The notes beneath the pieces were generated by a model, which saw nothing but the letters and a program-made list of their open reading frames with translations, did no database searches and was not told the origin of the DNA. From Ryuthela nishihirai (taxonomy: Eukaryota > Arthropoda > Arachnida > Araneae > Heptathelidae), in contig JAWZYU010000019.1 in NCBI GenBank assembly GCA_038380435.1, positions 35,365,801-35,429,800 on the forward strand: DNA of 64,000 nt. The letters are read 5' to 3'. Both the position numbers and the translations under genes were made by a program. This document shows, one piece after another, positions 11,360-22,951 of the stretch. The stretch's first letter is position 1. Each line of letters opens with the position of its first letter.

Positions 11360-11733
11360 TATGGGTTTTACTTCTCGGGGGCAATTTTTTTGGCACACAA
11401 TGGGCTAAATGGCCAGGTCACAAGGGCTCAGAGAAGGTTGGCGGAAGGTCCCCACTGGATAGCTGTTACTACACAGATGGAAGCCTCCTATAAAACCCTC
11501 CAAGCGAGTTCTTTAACGTCCACAGGATATGGCTCTCCTGCATATGGAACCACAGCTTAACATCCCACGCAACGGACGGTGGTCTTTTCAAGCTCATCGG
11601 CATTCGCTTTCTCACCAAGAGCAGGGTGAGGGGTAAGAGAAGACAATTATTAACGCTGTCAGAGTTGGGACTGGAACCTGGGAACTGCAGATTACAAGGT
11701 AGCGCGGTACTGGCTTATCAAATCCTCACCTGC
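11360..11733 (-). mobile_element. SINE-A, old diverged copy
   Basis: It lies only 140 bp from the previous copy and in the same orientation. The body is well preserved at 11385-11560. The head is damaged: GGGACTGGAACCTGG replaces the B box, and the A-box region reads GGTACTGGCTTATC. CACAATGGGC marks the old class. Confidence 0.8.
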
Positions 11734-12002
11734 GTAATTTACGGACCACTTTGTTTAGGAGTTTAAACTTCCCTCTTCAAAATATCTGTATTAACGGGAA
11801 ATGATGGAAATAAAAATAAATGAAAGGCATCTACCAACTGTTGATGAACTATTGATTGTAATTTTTTGTAAATGATTAAGCGTCTTGATTTGGGAGGATT
11901 TATATATCATTGATTATATTTGACAATGGTGCAAACGGTTGTTGTTTGATGATAACTAGAATAAAGTCGCATAAAATGATCAGCTGAAAAAAATTTGGTT
12001 TT

Positions 12003-12077
12003 TGCCATGAGTGGGATTCGAACCCACGTCTCCAGGAAACATGCCTGTTATGCTAGACCACTACACCATCAATGGCT
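12003..12077 (-). ncRNA. tRNA-like unit (SINE-C copy 1)
   Basis: Read on the minus strand it runs GCCATTGATGGTGTAGTGG, a D-arm-like TCTAGCATAA, an anticodon arm CAGG-CATGTTT-CCTG, a perfect T arm GTGGG-TTCGAAT-CCCAC, and TCATGGCA. The acceptor pairs 6 of 7 (GCCATTG with TCATGGC, counting one G-T). Position 33 would be A instead of U, and the anticodon stem has only four pairs, so a decoding tRNA is unlikely. A T-run (TTTTTTT) about 12 nt downstream is a good Pol III terminator. It is best seen as a tRNA-derived repeat that may still be transcribed. Confidence 0.55.
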
Positions 12078-12283
12078 AACCTTTTCTCAGCTTAGTGACC
12101 TTATAAGCTTTCTGAATTTTATTTATTTGATTCGCACTAGTGGCGCTCATCATTTCATGAGTTCCATGTCTACAGGACTTATTCTGTGATTCTTTACTAC
12201 TGAATTATTGATTTAACGCCCTGAGCGTGAGTGACAAATATTAATTCCATCTGTAAAGGGGCAACAGAGTTGTCCACTTATTG

Positions 12284-12470
12284 GATAGATGGCGCCACTA
12301 GTGCGAATCAAATAAATAAAATCCAGAAAGCTTATAAGGTCACCAAGCTGAAAAAAGGTCACCAGTTGATGGTGTAGTGGTCGAGCATAACAGGCATGTT
12401 TCCTGGCAGACATGGGTTCGAATCCCACTCATGGCAAAAAAAACAAATTTTTTTCATGAGTTCCATGTCT
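12284..12470 (+). ncRNA. tRNA-like unit (SINE-C copy 2)
   Basis: The inverse partner of copy 1. TGATGGTGTAGTGGTCGAGC gives an A-box-like stretch, and GGGTTCGAATCCCAC gives a perfect B box and T arm. CATGGCAAAAAAAAC is followed by a TTTTTTT terminator. The 5' acceptor strand is degraded (CCAGTTG), so it is less tRNA-like than copy 1. Confidence 0.5.
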
Positions 12471-12652
12471 ACAGGACTTATCCTGTGATTCTTTACTACT
12501 AAAGTCGCATAGTTTAAAATTATCTACTGGGCTTCAAATAACATCGAGACAATATTGCTGAAAATGCTATCCAAAATACCTGCCTGGAGCAGCCTCGTCG
12601 CATTGTTTTATTATTGAAGATTCAAGATTTCTTTGAATGTTTTGAGCTAGCC

Positions 12653-12838
12653 ATAAAGGGAATAGTGGTTAGGAAGCTAGGTACTGTTCAACTAGGGCAA
12701 ACCTTGTGTGTTGTATTAACTCCAACTGAGGCAGTAGTGACTTCGATCTTAGTAGGGCCTGTCCTTGTATGAGAAGTTCTTGTAAAGTTAGCAGTAGCTT
12801 CTAGGATACTTCTCTGTCCTACGTGTTGCAAAATTTAA
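12653..12838 (+). repeat. Repeat D, copy 1 (short SINE-like)
   Basis: It shares with 58085-58248 the blocks GTGTTGTATTA, AACT.AGGCAGT, GTGACTTCG.TCTTAGTAGGG, CTTGTATGAGAAG, AGTAGCTTCTAGGAT, CTTCTCTGTCCTA and TTGCAAA, then an A-rich end. AGTGGTTAGG near the start looks like part of a tRNA A box, suggesting a tRNA-derived origin, but no B box is clear. Confidence 0.6.
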
Positions 12839-13313
12839 TTAAAAAAATGAAAGGATTTAAATATCAGTCTATCTGCAAAATGGTTTCATCAGTTATTAGC
12901 CATTGAAACATAATTTTACCGAAAAAAGAGGATTTATTACTTCAAACACGACTAACATTTTATTACAGTGATTATCAAATGCTTTAACACTGCAGACTAC
13001 TTTTCGTAATAAACAAATTAGATTTCATGAATTGGAAAATGAGTTCTTGAACATCCACGAGATTTCGAAGACTAATAGTTTGACGGCTAATCAATCATTT
13101 ACATCTTCAGGACTAGAGTAGTTATGGGACGCAGTTGTATTTCATAACGGAACAGATTCTTTCGTATTTCTGGTCTTTTTTAGAGCTGGAAAAACAAAAA
13201 AAAAATTCATGTATGGGTTAAAGCGGGGGGGGGGGGGGGAAGAAAAAGAAAAAAAACAACACATACAGTTGCTCTTAAACTGCATGTTTAAATCTGTTTT
13301 ACTCTTTTTTTAA

Positions 13314-13396
13314 TCTCGTTTTCAAAGGAAACGATATAATAGTTTCGCTTTGTCGTCTGTATGTAAACATCGAACTTTTTTTTGTAAAGGCAGCCG
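13314..13396 (+). mobile_element. 5'-end fragment of a Helentron-like element
   Basis: TCTCGTTTTCAAAGGAAACG, then AGTTTCGCTTTGTCGTCTG and ACATCGAA, match the 5' end of the element at 49799 and, in inverse, the one at 38463-39881. Only about 80 bp remains. A poly-G run (13227-13240) lies just upstream. Confidence 0.65.
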
Positions 13397-13616
13397 TCCG
13401 TCGGATTAGAAGCTGATCGCTGGTCCCCTGTACATTAGCCGGGCCCGGATATATAAGAAGAAAAGGGGGCGTGACAAGTAACTCAATAGAGCCAGAAAAA
13501 GTAAAAGCTGGGGTTGGGAGCAAGTGACTGGATTATTTCCATTGCAGTATAATATTTTCCCGTCGTATTAGAAGTCTTTTACAAAACTTCTTGAAAAATG
13601 CGTGAAATATACGTAT

Positions 13617-14379
13617 TGTTACGACAGATGAACGAGCAACAATGAAACCATGATGTGCTGTATCATGATGTACTACAGCGTGAGAATTACGTCACTAACT
13701 ACTTCGAATGATATCTTAACTTAAAAATAAATAAAAATAAGAGAGTTGTAATTAGGAAGAATTAGTGTGAAGGAAAAAGTAGTTTGTCTCAGTCTGTGCA
13801 CCATAGTCTAAAGAGGAAATGCTTTTATTTGGTGTGTGCGCTGGAGAATAAATAAGTTTATAAGTGTGGATCTTGTTAGTAAATTAGTAAGAAAAGGGAA
13901 GAATTCATCGTCTGAAAAGAATTGGTTTTGAGAGAATAGTACACTTAGCTGCAGTTTTGGAATACTCGACAACTAGAATCCTGGAAGAAAGCCATTTGGT
14001 GTTTAGTTATATTTAGTTTGTTTAAGGAATTGGTAAAGTTATTCTTGGTAGATTTCAGGTTTGTTCGCAAATATCATTATGCCACTTACTGAATATTATA
14101 AAAAGACTTATTTTATGCTTTGTAAAAAATTTTATGCCTTTGTTTTAGGATTGTAAAAATTATAGAGAAACAACTATTTGTAGGAATAGTGAAAAGGTGT
14201 GATATTTTTTCTGAAGGTTTATTTTCATATTGATGAAGATTAGGATTTGTGTTGGTTGAATTTAGTTTACATAAATGTTTTTATTAATACTTTTGTAATA
14301 AATTACATTATTTTATAATTATTTTTATTAAATATTATTTTTAAACTCACGCTCAATTTCCATCCTTAAATTTATAACA
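13617..14379 (+). mobile_element. Solo LTR, copy 2
   Basis: 763 bp starting TGTTACGACAG and ending TTTATAACA, with short inverted ends TGTTA and TAACA. It is flanked by GTAT at 13613-13616 and 14380-14383. It is homologous to 8493-9276 throughout, with small indels. It has the same orientation as copy 1 but its own duplication, which indicates LTR-LTR recombination at two loci. AATAAATTACATTATTTTA near 14299 could serve as a polyadenylation region. Confidence 0.82.
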
Positions 14380-14383
14380 GTAT

Positions 14384-15109
14384 GTTTAATTTTTATTTGC
14401 CTCTGTTACCCTTACTAGCATTGACGATGTGGGGAGGAAATAGCGCCTTTCCCCCCATCCCATAAATCCAGCTCTGATGGCAACCATTGTTCGGCATAAT
14501 TATGTTTTCGTTTATTTGTGATTCAAATTTATCGGTTCGTTTTTTGAATCGTTTTTTGAATTGCACTTAATGCTGTGGAATGTTGAGGAAGTTGTTATAA
14601 AAATAGTATGCCCGTAGTAAAATAATTATCTGCAATCCCGGAGTTACAGTGTTGTAATTTTTTTAGGCATCCACAGAGCTTATTAGCATCATTTTTCCGC
14701 AGTGTAACACCAGCTACAATGGAGAAATTGTTAAAGATCACTGAAAAAATCTGGGTGTTCATAAGAAATGTCGAAAACATAAGAAAAAGCAAGGGAAATT
14801 AATAATTTGATTTCAATACACAGCTGTGCACAACAAACCATGATGCTATCTGACGTTAAACCTTTTATTATAAACGTTTTCTAGAGTTAACTGATGAAAT
14901 TTTTATCCTGTTTTCATATTTCGAAATCCAAATGCTTTCGTAAACCTTTTAGAAAATTTCATAGGCAGTTCATTCTGAGGATTACTCTGTTATTATTATT
15001 ATTACGTATGACTGTGAACGTTGAGAGGGGAAATGTAAGCTAATTAATATTCTTTGAGAGTATAAGAATAGTAAAAAAATATAAAAGTTTACACTAAGTA
15101 GTTAGAATG
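14384..15109. other. No recognisable feature
   Basis: A+T-rich. A C-rich stretch around 14440-14465 and a few TTATTATTATTA repeats near 14990 are the only features. Confidence 0.4.
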
Positions 15110-15225
15110 TTTGACAGTGGAGCAATGGAATCTGACAGGATAATGTCAGGTTGGAGTAGACAGCCAGATCTGAACCCCTATTTAGGATGCACTTTGGGAT
15201 GCGCTGGGGGAATTTATTCATTAAT
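15110..15225 (+). pseudogene. Tc1-like transposase scrap (third catalytic block)
   Basis: GWSRQPDLNPY in one frame is followed, after a shift, by DALWDALGEFI-type wording. PDLNPIEH.WDALGR is the block that carries the last catalytic Glu in Tc1-like (DD34E) transposases. Here the Glu codon is lost. Nothing recognisable flanks it. Confidence 0.5.
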
Positions 15226-15394
15226 AAAAAAACTCTTCTCCTGTCCGCATAAATATATTACTTGTGTATTTGAATGCAATATAAGGTAATGTTTCTCAAC
15301 TTTATTTTGTCTCCCTCTAATCCAAATTATTGGTGTCACTTAGATTTTGAACTGTTTAGTTTTCTCTTTAACTTTTTTACAAAAAGAGCTCTTT

Positions 15395-15470
15395 GCTCTT
15401 TCCCCCGTTTAACTCGAATTCACTATAATGGGGTTTCTTTTACTTTTTTTCGCAAAACGTTCTAAAAAAA
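15395..15470. repeat. Possible pogo/Tigger-type end
   Basis: CCCCCGTTTAACTCGAATTC followed by ATAATGGGG resembles the complement of the block at 16490-16565 (GAAATTCGTTTAACGCG and GTTAAACGGGGG). The two could be ends of one decayed element of about 1.2 kb into which SINE-A (15614-15994) inserted. Confidence 0.3.
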
Positions 15471-15613
15471 AATCTTAAAATCGTGTACATAGATAAATAC
15501 GGTATGTATTGGTCCGCCCAGTCGTTGTGACTTGATTAAAGGGTAGAATGTTACAGCGATGAATACTCGTTTTATACGAATCCATCGGACGCTGAGGATA
15601 GGGGTGGAGGGTG

Positions 15614-15994
15614 GAGGGGGGGGGGTGGCTCAGTCGGTAGCGCACCAGGATCGTCATCTGAAGTTCCCAGGTTCGAGTCCCAGCAGGGTCAGCGTTGAGA
15701 TTTATCACCGCAAAGCTCACCGCCCTGCCCTCGGTCAGTAGGGGACATGATGAACTTGAAAAGGCCGTCATCCGTCGGATGGGAGTTAAGCCGTGGCCTC
15801 GTGTGCAGAAGAGCCATATCTTGTACACGTTAAAGAACACGCTGGATGTCCTTGAGTGGAGGCTGCCAATTGTCTCCCAACAGCCGTCCAGTGGGTCCCC
15901 TCCCCCAACCTTCTCTGAGCTTCGGGGTCCTTGTGACTTGGCAGTTTAGTCCATTGTGTGCAAAAAAGTGCCGCTTAGAGATAAATGATCCAAC
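15614..15994 (+). mobile_element. SINE-A, full-length plus-strand copy
   Basis: The head reads GGTGGCTCAGTCGGTAGCGC with B box GGTTCGAGTCCC. The body is complete to GATAAATGATCCAACCC. The tail is decayed. A G-rich run precedes the head. Old-class bases are present (CCTTGTGAC, CCATTGTGTG). Confidence 0.87.
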
Positions 15995-17339
15995 CCATCA
16001 GCCAGACGCTTTAGGGTAAAAAAAGCCACGAAAAATGTAAGGTCACAGAGAAAGAATATGGAATCCTATTTTCATGATTTCTCGTTTCGTGTGATTCTGT
16101 TGGTACATATCCTTTCTAGGCATGCAAACAAGAAAAGCTAATTAATCTAATTAATTACGCACATGATTAGAAATTATTATTACTGGTGTCATTTATTTGG
16201 GTGCCAAAGTTCCATGTCTGTTACAGTCGTTACAGTGCATTATGAAATTCGCATATTTAAATTCCATTGTAAAATTAACTAATCGATCATATATGTACAT
16301 ATTTATGCAAATGTTTTTGCATTTATGTCATTTTTTTCAATAAACACCGCGAATTAGAATTATTTTTGTTAAAATTTAAGCATCCGTTATAATAAAAAAA
16401 ATTATGAAAAAAATAATAAAATGGTAAAAAAAAATAAAAATAATAAAATGGTAAAAAAAAATAAAAATAAATAAAATAAAATATACTCCCATTTAATGCC
16501 GAAATTCGTTTAACGCGCGTTTCCCCAAAAGTCATCAACAACGTTAAACGGGGGTTATCTGTACCTCCTGATGCAAGGAAATAAATAGCCATATACTATT
16601 ATTAAGTGAAAGAGTATTCCCCCTTTCAAAGAAAAATGCAACATTCTCTTTTACAGAGCTTTTCTCTCATACCACTGGGTTCAACATACCATAAGTTAAA
16701 AAGCGCTGGCATAGAGTATGTGCATTTGAAGTGGGAAGTTATTGGGATGTCCGATTCGGCATATGTGTACTTGAATGTGGGGAGATGTTTGAGTGCTAAA
16801 TATGATATGTGGGTATATTAATGTTTGGTATGGTCCATGGATAGTTTAACGGCAGATATTGGTAGAGTAATATGGGAGTTCATTTTAACATCTATAGGTA
16901 TGTATGTTTTACAAATTTCCAAAAAATGTCTGTTATCTAACTGAATTTCTAATCCAAGATATCATCGCAGACGGGAAACTACCATTGGTTCAGGCAATAT
17001 CACTTACCGCGGTTCTATGGTGCTTTAGTCTTCCCACCATGAATTTCTACCATGAATGTATTGAGGTCGGTGATAACATTTTTACTTGGAAATTTTACTA
17101 AATTAACTAATCATCACACTGCCGGTAATCTGCAATGCAATACCTTTAACTGCATATAAAACAACATTAAATGAACTACAAACGTACAGCTTTTAACTGA
17201 GTTGAACAACTGTTTTATATTTAAAAATAGATGATTCACAGTATAAAAAGAATACAAAATAGAAGAAATTGAAGGGAATCTTAATAAAAGTGGTCTCGAA
17301 ATTATCGTGACAGATTTGCTGGAGTACAGATGTTTGAGA
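15995..17339. other. A+T-rich gap
   Basis: Contains an A-rich AAATGGTAAAAAAAAATAAAAAT duplication (about 16420-16470) and the pogo-like block at 16490-16565. The latter reads ATTCGTTTAACGCGCG then GTTAAACGGGGG. No gene was seen. Confidence 0.4.
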
Positions 17340-17722
17340 GGACGGTGGTGGTTCAGTAGGTAGCGTGCCAGGCTCGTAATCTGCAGTTCGTAGGTTCGAG
17401 TCCCGCCTTGGTCGGTATTGAGAATTTTCTCCACAAAACCCTCCTCCCTGCCCTCGGTCAGTAGGGGAATCAATGGGCTTGGAGAGGCCTCCGTCCGTCT
17501 TGTGGACATTAAGTCATGGCTCCTTTTGCGAGAGAGCCATACGTTGTGCACGTTAAAGAGCATGCTGATGGCCTTGATGGGAGACTACCATCTGTCTCCC
17601 AACAGCTGACCAGTGGGTCCCCTCCCCACAACCGTCTCTGCGCCCTCGGGGTCCTTGTGATCTGGCCATTTAACCCATTGTGTGCAAAAAAGTCTCGCTC
17701 AGAGGTAAAACCACCCAATTCA
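17340..17722 (+). mobile_element. SINE-A, old full-length copy
   Basis: The A box is altered (GGTGGTTCAGTAGG) and the B box intact (GGTTCGAGTCCC). Imperfect TSDs of about 14 bp are ACAGATGTTTGAGA (17326-17339) and ACAGAGGTATGAGA (17723-17736), two mismatches. Diverged duplications fit an older insertion. Confidence 0.87.
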
Positions 17723-17736
17723 ACAGAGGTATGAGA

Positions 17737-18293
17737 AGCAATTGTGAAACAAAACAGGTGTCTTTAAACATGTCGCTAAATTCACAATAAATATTTAGAA
17801 GAAAAAATCAATTGATGAAATTGTTGAATCTTGTTGCTATTGCAAAAAATGAGCTGCAACAAATGTCGAGAACAAAAAAAATCATAAAATTGAAAATGGA
17901 ATGAATTTCAGATTTGTCGATTCTTCAACCAAAAAAATACGTTTAATGTTGTTGACCATTTTGAGAACCAAAAAGACATTCCAGCTTTTCTTCATATTCT
18001 CCTGGGATGCGGAGAAGCTATATGTGAAGGCGTCCTGGTGTTGTAATGATGCTCTACAGGCATACTTATCAGACAGGTGAAAGTATTTTAAAGGATAAAG
18101 AGTTTATCATTCCATTAAATGAATATAACCAATAAGTTTAAAATGATGCATTACTAAATGAATTTTCTTAAATATCAATTGACACGAAAAGCTGTTCAAG
18201 ACATCTGCATATTGAAATTAACATTCCGTGTAAAAGACACCATGACATCAATTCAATCATGAATCAATTCACCATGACATCAAAATCAAGACG
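17737..18293. other. No recognisable feature
   Basis: A+T-rich. Short CCATGACATCAA words recur on both sides of the MITE that follows. Confidence 0.4.
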
Positions 18294-18295
18294 TA

Positions 18296-18508
18296 CTGTC
18301 GCTCAAAAAAGTATCCAACACTACGGTTGATTACAAAATTCAGAAAAAATATCTGGCATCGATTTTTTTAGAAATTAGAGAGCTGGCAACCTTCGTGTCA
18401 CGTGACACGAAGGTTGCCAGCTCACAAATTTCTAAAAGAAACGTTGCCAGATATTTTTTCGGAATTTTGTAATCAACCGTAGTGTTCGGATACTTTTTTG
18501 AGCGACAG
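18296..18508. mobile_element. Palindromic MITE, copy 2
   Basis: 213 bp, with ends CTGTCGCTCAAAAAAG and its complement, the same CACGTG-centred core, and TA on both sides (18294-18295, 18509-18510). The arms are nearly perfect complements. It is a non-coding member of the Tc1/mariner-type family seen at 4627 and 58654. Confidence 0.85.
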
Positions 18509-18510
18509 TA

Positions 18511-21412
18511 CCATGACATCAATTCAAAAGATGAAAACGTTCTTGTATTTCGCTAGCATTTACTGGATTCGGACAAAGAATATGGCTTGATTATATGATC
18601 TTTGTTAAAGCACGAAAATAATGGTCTTTGAATTTAAACTTTGGTATTTCACGCTGATTTGTCTTCTTTTGTAATTTGATTGCTGAGCTTCAAACATGTG
18701 CACTTGTCAGCTCTTTACACAATATTAAGTTCTTTTCTATGTGTTAAGTATGTCCTTTACACTTCAGTGTACGAGTTCCTACTTTTCGCTTATATTGAAA
18801 TATTCATCTGTTTTCTAGTAATATAAATTTACCTGAAGATATTATGCCCCCACCCCTCTCCAAATAACTTCTCACTTCCCTCCATTCCACCAGTTCCAGT
18901 AATTTTGTCTGGAGCAGCAGTTAAATTGTCTTTTTACTACATATTTATTTGTCTCAACCTCATTTTGTTTTCTACTTTAAATTATTATACTTAACTTATT
19001 GTATTGTATTCTATATTACAACTTGAAACTGCTCTTTTTTTTAAAATTAAAGACGGAGATAACCTGTAAGCTTTTGACTTGTGTTGGTTTCTCGTACACT
19101 ATACAAACACTTAGATAAGGAATACCACATGTAAACACTTTCACAAGGACATGCCCGCTGAAATAGTAGTCAAGTATTCTAACCATTAAGCCAGGTTGGC
19201 TAGATTAATACAGGACATGTTCCCCCTGAACTGGACATTTCAATTGTTTTATGTGGGAAAATTTCTCTCGTTTGGGAAAATTTGATTTACGCGGTAGCTT
19301 TCAGGAACACGTTAACAGCTGAAATCGAGAATTACTTACTATAGATGCAAGAAATAAATCTCAGCCTTCAGGTCTCTTTACTTCTCAACCATTACGCTGA
19401 TCCCTATTTGACCTTGAACGCTACGTCGGGTCTAATATTTCGCAACGTTTTTGTACTCTACAACTCGAATACCCCTAATCACCAATTTTCACCTTTGGAG
19501 AGAATAGCCTTGTTTACAAATCATTTTCGTATTTTATAATCTTTTAACATAAAAATAATATTAGCCTTTGTAAGTAATTTATATCTAAGTTTGTCTAAAT
19601 AACAATAAATTTAAGAATGAAAACTAACCTTTCTGTGTTTTTATTATTAGTAGTAATATTTCAGTTAGTTCGATAATGCGTAGCCTTTGGATTTTGCTTT
19701 TGAAATTATTATTTAGTACAGCTTAAAATTGAAAAAATTGCAAACAGTACATTTTTGAAAAAATTTCATAGTACTCCAAAATTAAAAAATAAGGACTAAA
19801 ATTTGGAAATTGAAGTATTTTATTTAAATATTAATTACTGTAAATTTTTAGATAATCAGTGGATTCCGTATCGAGGAACGCTTTCTGCCTCAGAGACCTT
19901 GAACTCACCCCACAGCACTAAAAAGAAGTGTGTGTTGTAATAAAGATGGAACCGAGTTCTCCTCATTTTCTTTCTCTGTGCTGCTAATGGCTGGTGGTAT
20001 TCATACTTAATTTGAGAAGCTCCAAGTGCCCATTGAATATAAATGGGTTTTCTAATGTTAAAATATTTCTTGTAAAATCATAGTATAAGTCTCCAAAATT
20101 CTTACAAACTGACATATATACACAAATGTAAATACTTCAAAGTATTATTCAATACGTAAGGGTCATGTTTTTTACTTCACTAAAGAGTGGGTTTTAGTAT
20201 ATTAAAATATTGAACGGTATTTTACTTTAGAATGATATTTTCTTAAACAAAAGAAGGAAATGGTTTAAGGCTGATGGGAAACAATGCTCGTATACCAGGT
20301 TTTTATCCGAGATATTTGATATCTATGCGAAATGCCCTATGTATATACAAGGTGAAAGAAATTACTTAAAAAATTATTGAAAGAAACATACTGTGTTTGA
20401 TAAACACATTATATATTCCGAAAGGAAAACTGTGAGGGTTTTTTACACTTTAGAAAAAAAATTTCAAATATTCAACATGGTCATTTTACATTTACCTCCA
20501 TAACCAAATCATATATTTTGCATAGTGTGTCTTCGTCAACAGACAGATGCATTCCTACAGCTCATTAACTTTTAATGTCATCTGTTTCTAATGTTTACAT
20601 TAACTGTTATTGAGCTGAAAAACCGCATAGGCATACAATTGTTTCTGCTATTGACGAATGCAACTAAACATAATAAAGGATTTTACTGGATTATAGATTG
20701 AATGTTTCGAAGGTTACCCAAGGGGACTGAATTAAATCCTTGTTGACTTTTCCTGGGGTGCAAAAAATTTTAGTTCTCCTTTCAAAACATATATAAATAT
20801 AATGATAGAACATGTTTAAAGTTTTTCACTGAATTTTTAAACTACTTTCTCTTATTTATAACCACCCTTACGTAAAAAAGTAAACCTTTTGATTACATAC
20901 AAGTCGTTCCTTTTCTTGATAGAAGAATTGCAGTTACTAATTTGGCAAATTAATCATAACCTCGTTTCTGCAAAAACAGGAAAAAAAGAGAAATCATCAT
21001 AAGAGAGCATAGAGGATTTATTTCTGAAGTTCAGATTCTTCTGTTAGTTGAGCGCAATTAAAAAAAGTGATATCTAGTGTGAGTTACGCATTGGCAAACG
21101 ACCAATGCTTATCCATGCAGGAAAATCTGCATCGCCAGCTGGAAGCAATCCAAGCTCTAGGATGGCGTCGATGGCCTGTTCGGGATGTCACATAAGAAGT
21201 TCTTGTAAAACGCCCAAGAAGTTCCTGTAGTAAAGGATTCTGCATTTCATACGAATAATTCAGTTCCACTTAAACGACACTCGAAAATGTTATATCTAAG
21301 GAGGTTACGAATGTCTCAGAAAAACAATTTTCTTTACGACGAAAACACTCGAGTCTGCATTGATATTTTCTCCGCTAACCGCTAGTTTCGCTCGATGAGT
21401 AAAGTGAGACTT
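18511..21412. other. 2.9 kb without recognised features
   Basis: A+T-rich throughout. Weak items: a tRNA-like complement CTAACCATTAAGCC at about 19178, a GATTTACGCGGTAGC word at about 19285 (pogo-like), and small frames without domains (19345-19539, 21084-21269). Nothing here can be supported as a gene. Confidence 0.4.
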
Positions 21413-21535
21413 AGAAATGGCTTGGAATCTGGCTTACTTGGAAATTACATTGGAAATGGCTTGGAATCTGGCTTACTTACTTGGAACTTACATTGGAAAT
21501 GGCTTGGAATCTGGCTATTTTACTTGGAAAGCCCA
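21413..21535 (+). repeat. Three-copy tandem repeat, ~41-50 bp unit
   Basis: GAAATGGCTTGGAATCTGGCT is followed by TACTTGGAA and a TTACATTG block, repeated three times with small length differences. A recent local duplication. Confidence 0.85.
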
Positions 21536-21663
21536 TCGGTCAGATGGAACATTACATCATTTATATACGCTGGATCAGGCAGATCTGAAGAGAGAAAGGG
21601 GACCCATGTCCCCCATCTCCTTTGAGAATGCTAATAAAGATAATGGGGACCAAAACTCATTAA

Positions 21664-21770
21664 CTTGTGTATATTTCGCACATTTACATGAAATGTTTTA
21701 AAACCTGTAAAAAAGGGAAAATGTTACACTGCAATGGAAATCCAGTCTCTTGCCCCTCCCCTTATCTCCT
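21664..21770 (+). repeat. Dispersed repeat shared with 62414-62510
   Basis: CACTGCAATGGAAATCCAGT, then TCTTGCCCCTCCCC, matches ACTGCAATAGAAATCAAGTG and TCTTGCGCCCTCCCC near 62460-62497. Upstream TGTATATTTCGCACATTT also has a counterpart. The family is unidentified. Confidence 0.5.
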
Positions 21771-22385
21771 GCCCCCCCCACCCTCCTTACCTCTTTCCGG
21801 AGGTTTCTATCTGTCTTCTAATGACTGCCTAGTAAATCGATCTTCCTCTCATACCCACCTGTGAGTCCTTCTAATCTGACCATTTAGCACACTTTATGCA
21901 AAAAAGGAAAAGTATTCATCAGAGACAGTGCCGATCCCAGCAATTTTGCTCCCCCCCCCCAGGCAAATTTATTTTTTGCCGTCCTCAAGAAAATATGTTT
22001 CTTTTTCGCTGAACATAACTTTATTTTTATCGCAGCCCACAAAATGTGTTTTCCTGCCTCAAGAGAATTCTCTATTTTTTTTTTGCCATGACAACGAATT
22101 TCATTTTTTGTCTCTTCAAGGGATCGTAATGTTTTCGTCATCTAAAACGATCTTACCATTTTTGTATGTCTTCACTGAGTATATTTTTTGTATCAACATT
22201 TCAAATTAAATGGCATCTAAATCATTAATAACAGAGTTTAAAATTATTCATGTTCGCAAAGTTATATAACTAACTTAGAACTTTACATTCATGTTACTTT
22301 TACTTTGAGCTGAAATTTGAACAAACCCATTCAGTTACTAGCAAGCTGCACTAAAGTTTTGCCGTCCCAAACGATCGCTTGGAAT

Positions 22386-22456
22386 ATTTATACCTCTGGT
22401 AAGATTCTGTTGCTCTAAGTATAATAAATTTCTATTTCAAGACAATTTCTCTTTAT
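22386..22456 (+). repeat. 71-bp direct repeat, left copy
   Basis: ATTTATACCTCTGGTAAG...TTCTATTTCAAGACAATTTC is repeated at 24717-24787 with two mismatches. The two copies bracket 2.2 kb that includes two young SINE-A copies. The repeat does not match any other element here. Confidence 0.85.
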
Positions 22457-22553
22457 TTAATTAACAATTATGTATATCGCTATATTTAATTAACAATTGT
22501 TGGGCCAATCATTTCTCTGAGGAAAAATACCCAGAGTGCTGCAAAAAGAAGGT

Positions 22554-22938
22554 TGGGTTGTTTTACCTCTGAGCGGCACTTTTTTGCACACCATGGGCTA
22601 AATGGCCAGATCACATGGACCCCGAAGGCTCAGAGAAGGTTGGGGGAGGGGACCCACTGGAACAGCTGTTGGGAGACAGATGGTAGCCTCCCGTCAAGGC
22701 CATCCAGCGTGTTCTTTAACGTGCACAGGGTATGGCTCTCCCGCACACGGGGCCACGGCTTAACGTCCCATTCCACGGACGGCGGCCTTTCCAAGCCCAT
22801 CGGTGTCCCCTACTGCCATTGGGCAGGGCGGGGAATTTTGCGGAGATAAATCTCAACGCTGACCCAGCTGGGATTCGAACCTGGGAACTACAGACTACGA
22901 GCCTGGCGCGCTACCGACTGAGTCACCCCCGCCCCTCC
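22554..22938 (-). mobile_element. SINE-A, young full-length copy
   Basis: It is complete from the GGGTTGTTTTACC tail to the CCACCCCCGCCCC head complement. The TSD is AAAAAGAAGGT (about 22543-22553 and 22941-22951). Young-class bases are CACACCATGG, CACATGGACCCC and GGAACAGCTG. Overlapping 70-100-codon frames are read-through and not proteins. Confidence 0.93.
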
Positions 22939-22951
22939 AAAAAAAGAAGGT

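Larger units (their letters stand above)
11985..12503. repeat. Inverted pair of ~170-bp units with a tRNA-like core plus direct flank repeats
   Basis: 11985-12150 is closely repeated in inverse at 12284-12455. Each unit holds a tRNA-like sequence preceded by GCGCCACTAGTGCGAATCAA, AAGCTTATAAGGTCAC and a CAGAAAG block. In addition, TTTCATGAGTTCCATGTCTAC, continuing through CTGTGATTCTTTACTACT, is repeated directly at 12153-12206 and 12453-12503. The geometry could arise from insertion of one copy into or beside another with inversion. Confidence 0.75.

Noticed and set aside
8493..14379. A full-length LTR retrotransposon between the two LTRs
   Set aside because: Each LTR has its own different 4-bp flank, and the internal 4.3 kb holds SINEs, tRNA-like units and unique DNA without gag or pol.
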